Part shown: one piece after another, positions 63,902 through 64,000 of the stretch
How the letters are laid out: every line of letters starts with the position of its first letter
How positions within the stretch are numbered: position 1 is the stretch's first letter
Source of the DNA: Chryseobacterium sp. CH25
GTDB lineage: Bacteria > Bacteroidota > Bacteroidia > Flavobacteriales > Weeksellaceae
Length of the DNA: 64,000 nt
Reading direction: 5' to 3'
NCBI RefSeq assembly: GCF_004119455.1
Contig: NZ_NRQT01000004.1
Span: 418,149-482,148, forward strand
The notes under the pieces: model-generated
Seen by the model: the letters and a program-made list of their open reading frames with translations, nothing else
Database searches by the model: none
Told to the model about the DNA's origin: nothing
Program-made: the position numbers and the translations under genes

Positions 63902-64000
63902 ATGAAAAAAATAATAATCCCTGTAGGCATGTTGCTGATTAGTCATTTAGCTAATGCACAGCTCACTCCTACAGAAAACTATATTCAATCCAAAAGCTAT
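63902..64000 (+). CDS. RHS-type protein, N-terminal end (partial)
   Basis: The frame from the ATG at 63902, 4 bp after the previous stop, reads MKKIIIPVGMLLISHLANAQ (signal peptide) then LTPTENYIQSKSY and runs off the window. This start, with LTPxENYIQ, is the one I recall for large DUF6443/RHS core proteins that follow the shorter YD-repeat gene in Chryseobacterium. The C-terminal toxin or effector domain, if any, is outside the window. Confidence 0.65.
   Translation, partial: MKKIIIPVGMLLISHLANAQLTPTENYIQSKSY

Overview
This 64 kb window reads as chromosome from a Chryseobacterium-like flavobacterium (Bacteroidota). The evidence: AT-rich DNA with dense short intergenic gaps; promoters of the Bacteroidota type (TAnnTTTG at -7, sometimes TTG/TTTG about 17-21 bases upstream) and few Shine-Dalgarno sequences; SusC/SusD outer-membrane pairs; a type IX secretion sorting domain; three secreted 'AQVGIN' proteins; a subclass-A2-like class A beta-lactamase; and a GH109 enzyme very like the alpha-N-acetylgalactosaminidase of Elizabethkingia/Chryseobacterium meningosepticum. 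There is no complete tRNA or rRNA gene, CRISPR array, transposase or integrase.

Layout. 1-4.5 kb: tail of topoisomerase III, a 5'-truncated tRNA-Ala, then an AraC regulator divergent from aldehyde dehydrogenase and GMC oxidoreductase genes. 4.5-8.4 kb: thioesterase, small membrane protein, secreted S9 peptidase, DNA glycosylase. 8.5-11.8 kb: a tightly overlapping three-gene operon (GH109 glycosidase, sugar nucleotidyltransferase, sugar-kinase-like protein) that looks like an amino-sugar salvage route. 12-14.6 kb: AIM24 protein flanked by two frameshifted genes. 14.8-24 kb: housekeeping genes queA, rlmN, sterol desaturase, polyprenyl synthase and a fused E1 alpha/beta dehydrogenase. 24-29 kb: AhpD-like protein, HxlR regulator divergent from an old yellow enzyme, two tandem double-glycine four-cysteine peptides, a lipoprotein gene with an internal stop, and a secreted C1 peptidase. 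29-32 kb: ECF sigma factor with a TonB-plug/VWA fusion protein. 32.3-37.2 kb: a GbsR/MarR-controlled gene cluster with near-identical palindromic operators before the regulator and before the membrane-protein genes. 37-46 kb: VGIN proteins, lpdA, a Crp/Fnr-like gene (frameshifted), patatin, GldA-like ABC ATPase. 46-52.6 kb: LytS/LytTR two-component system, acyltransferase, and a two-gene beta-lactamase/serine-hydrolase operon. 52.8-57.7 kb: a SusC/SusD pair headed by an uncatalogued 51-residue Cys/Met/His-rich small protein with its own promoter and an attenuator-like hairpin. 58-64 kb: secreted ADGF-like adenosine deaminase, then a type IX sorting protein and RHS-type genes running off the window.

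The most notable material is (i) the tandem GG-leader peptides, (ii) the Cys/Met-rich small protein leading the SusCD operon, (iii) the GbsR cluster with its repeated operator, and (iv) the inferred GalNAc salvage operon. A caution: four genes each need exactly one base added in a homopolymer run to be intact, so these may be sequencing errors rather than decay. Many start codons were moved downstream from the longest reading frame because the longer version begins inside a promoter or lacks the signal peptide at its N-terminus. All family names come from recognition of motifs by eye; no database search was run.
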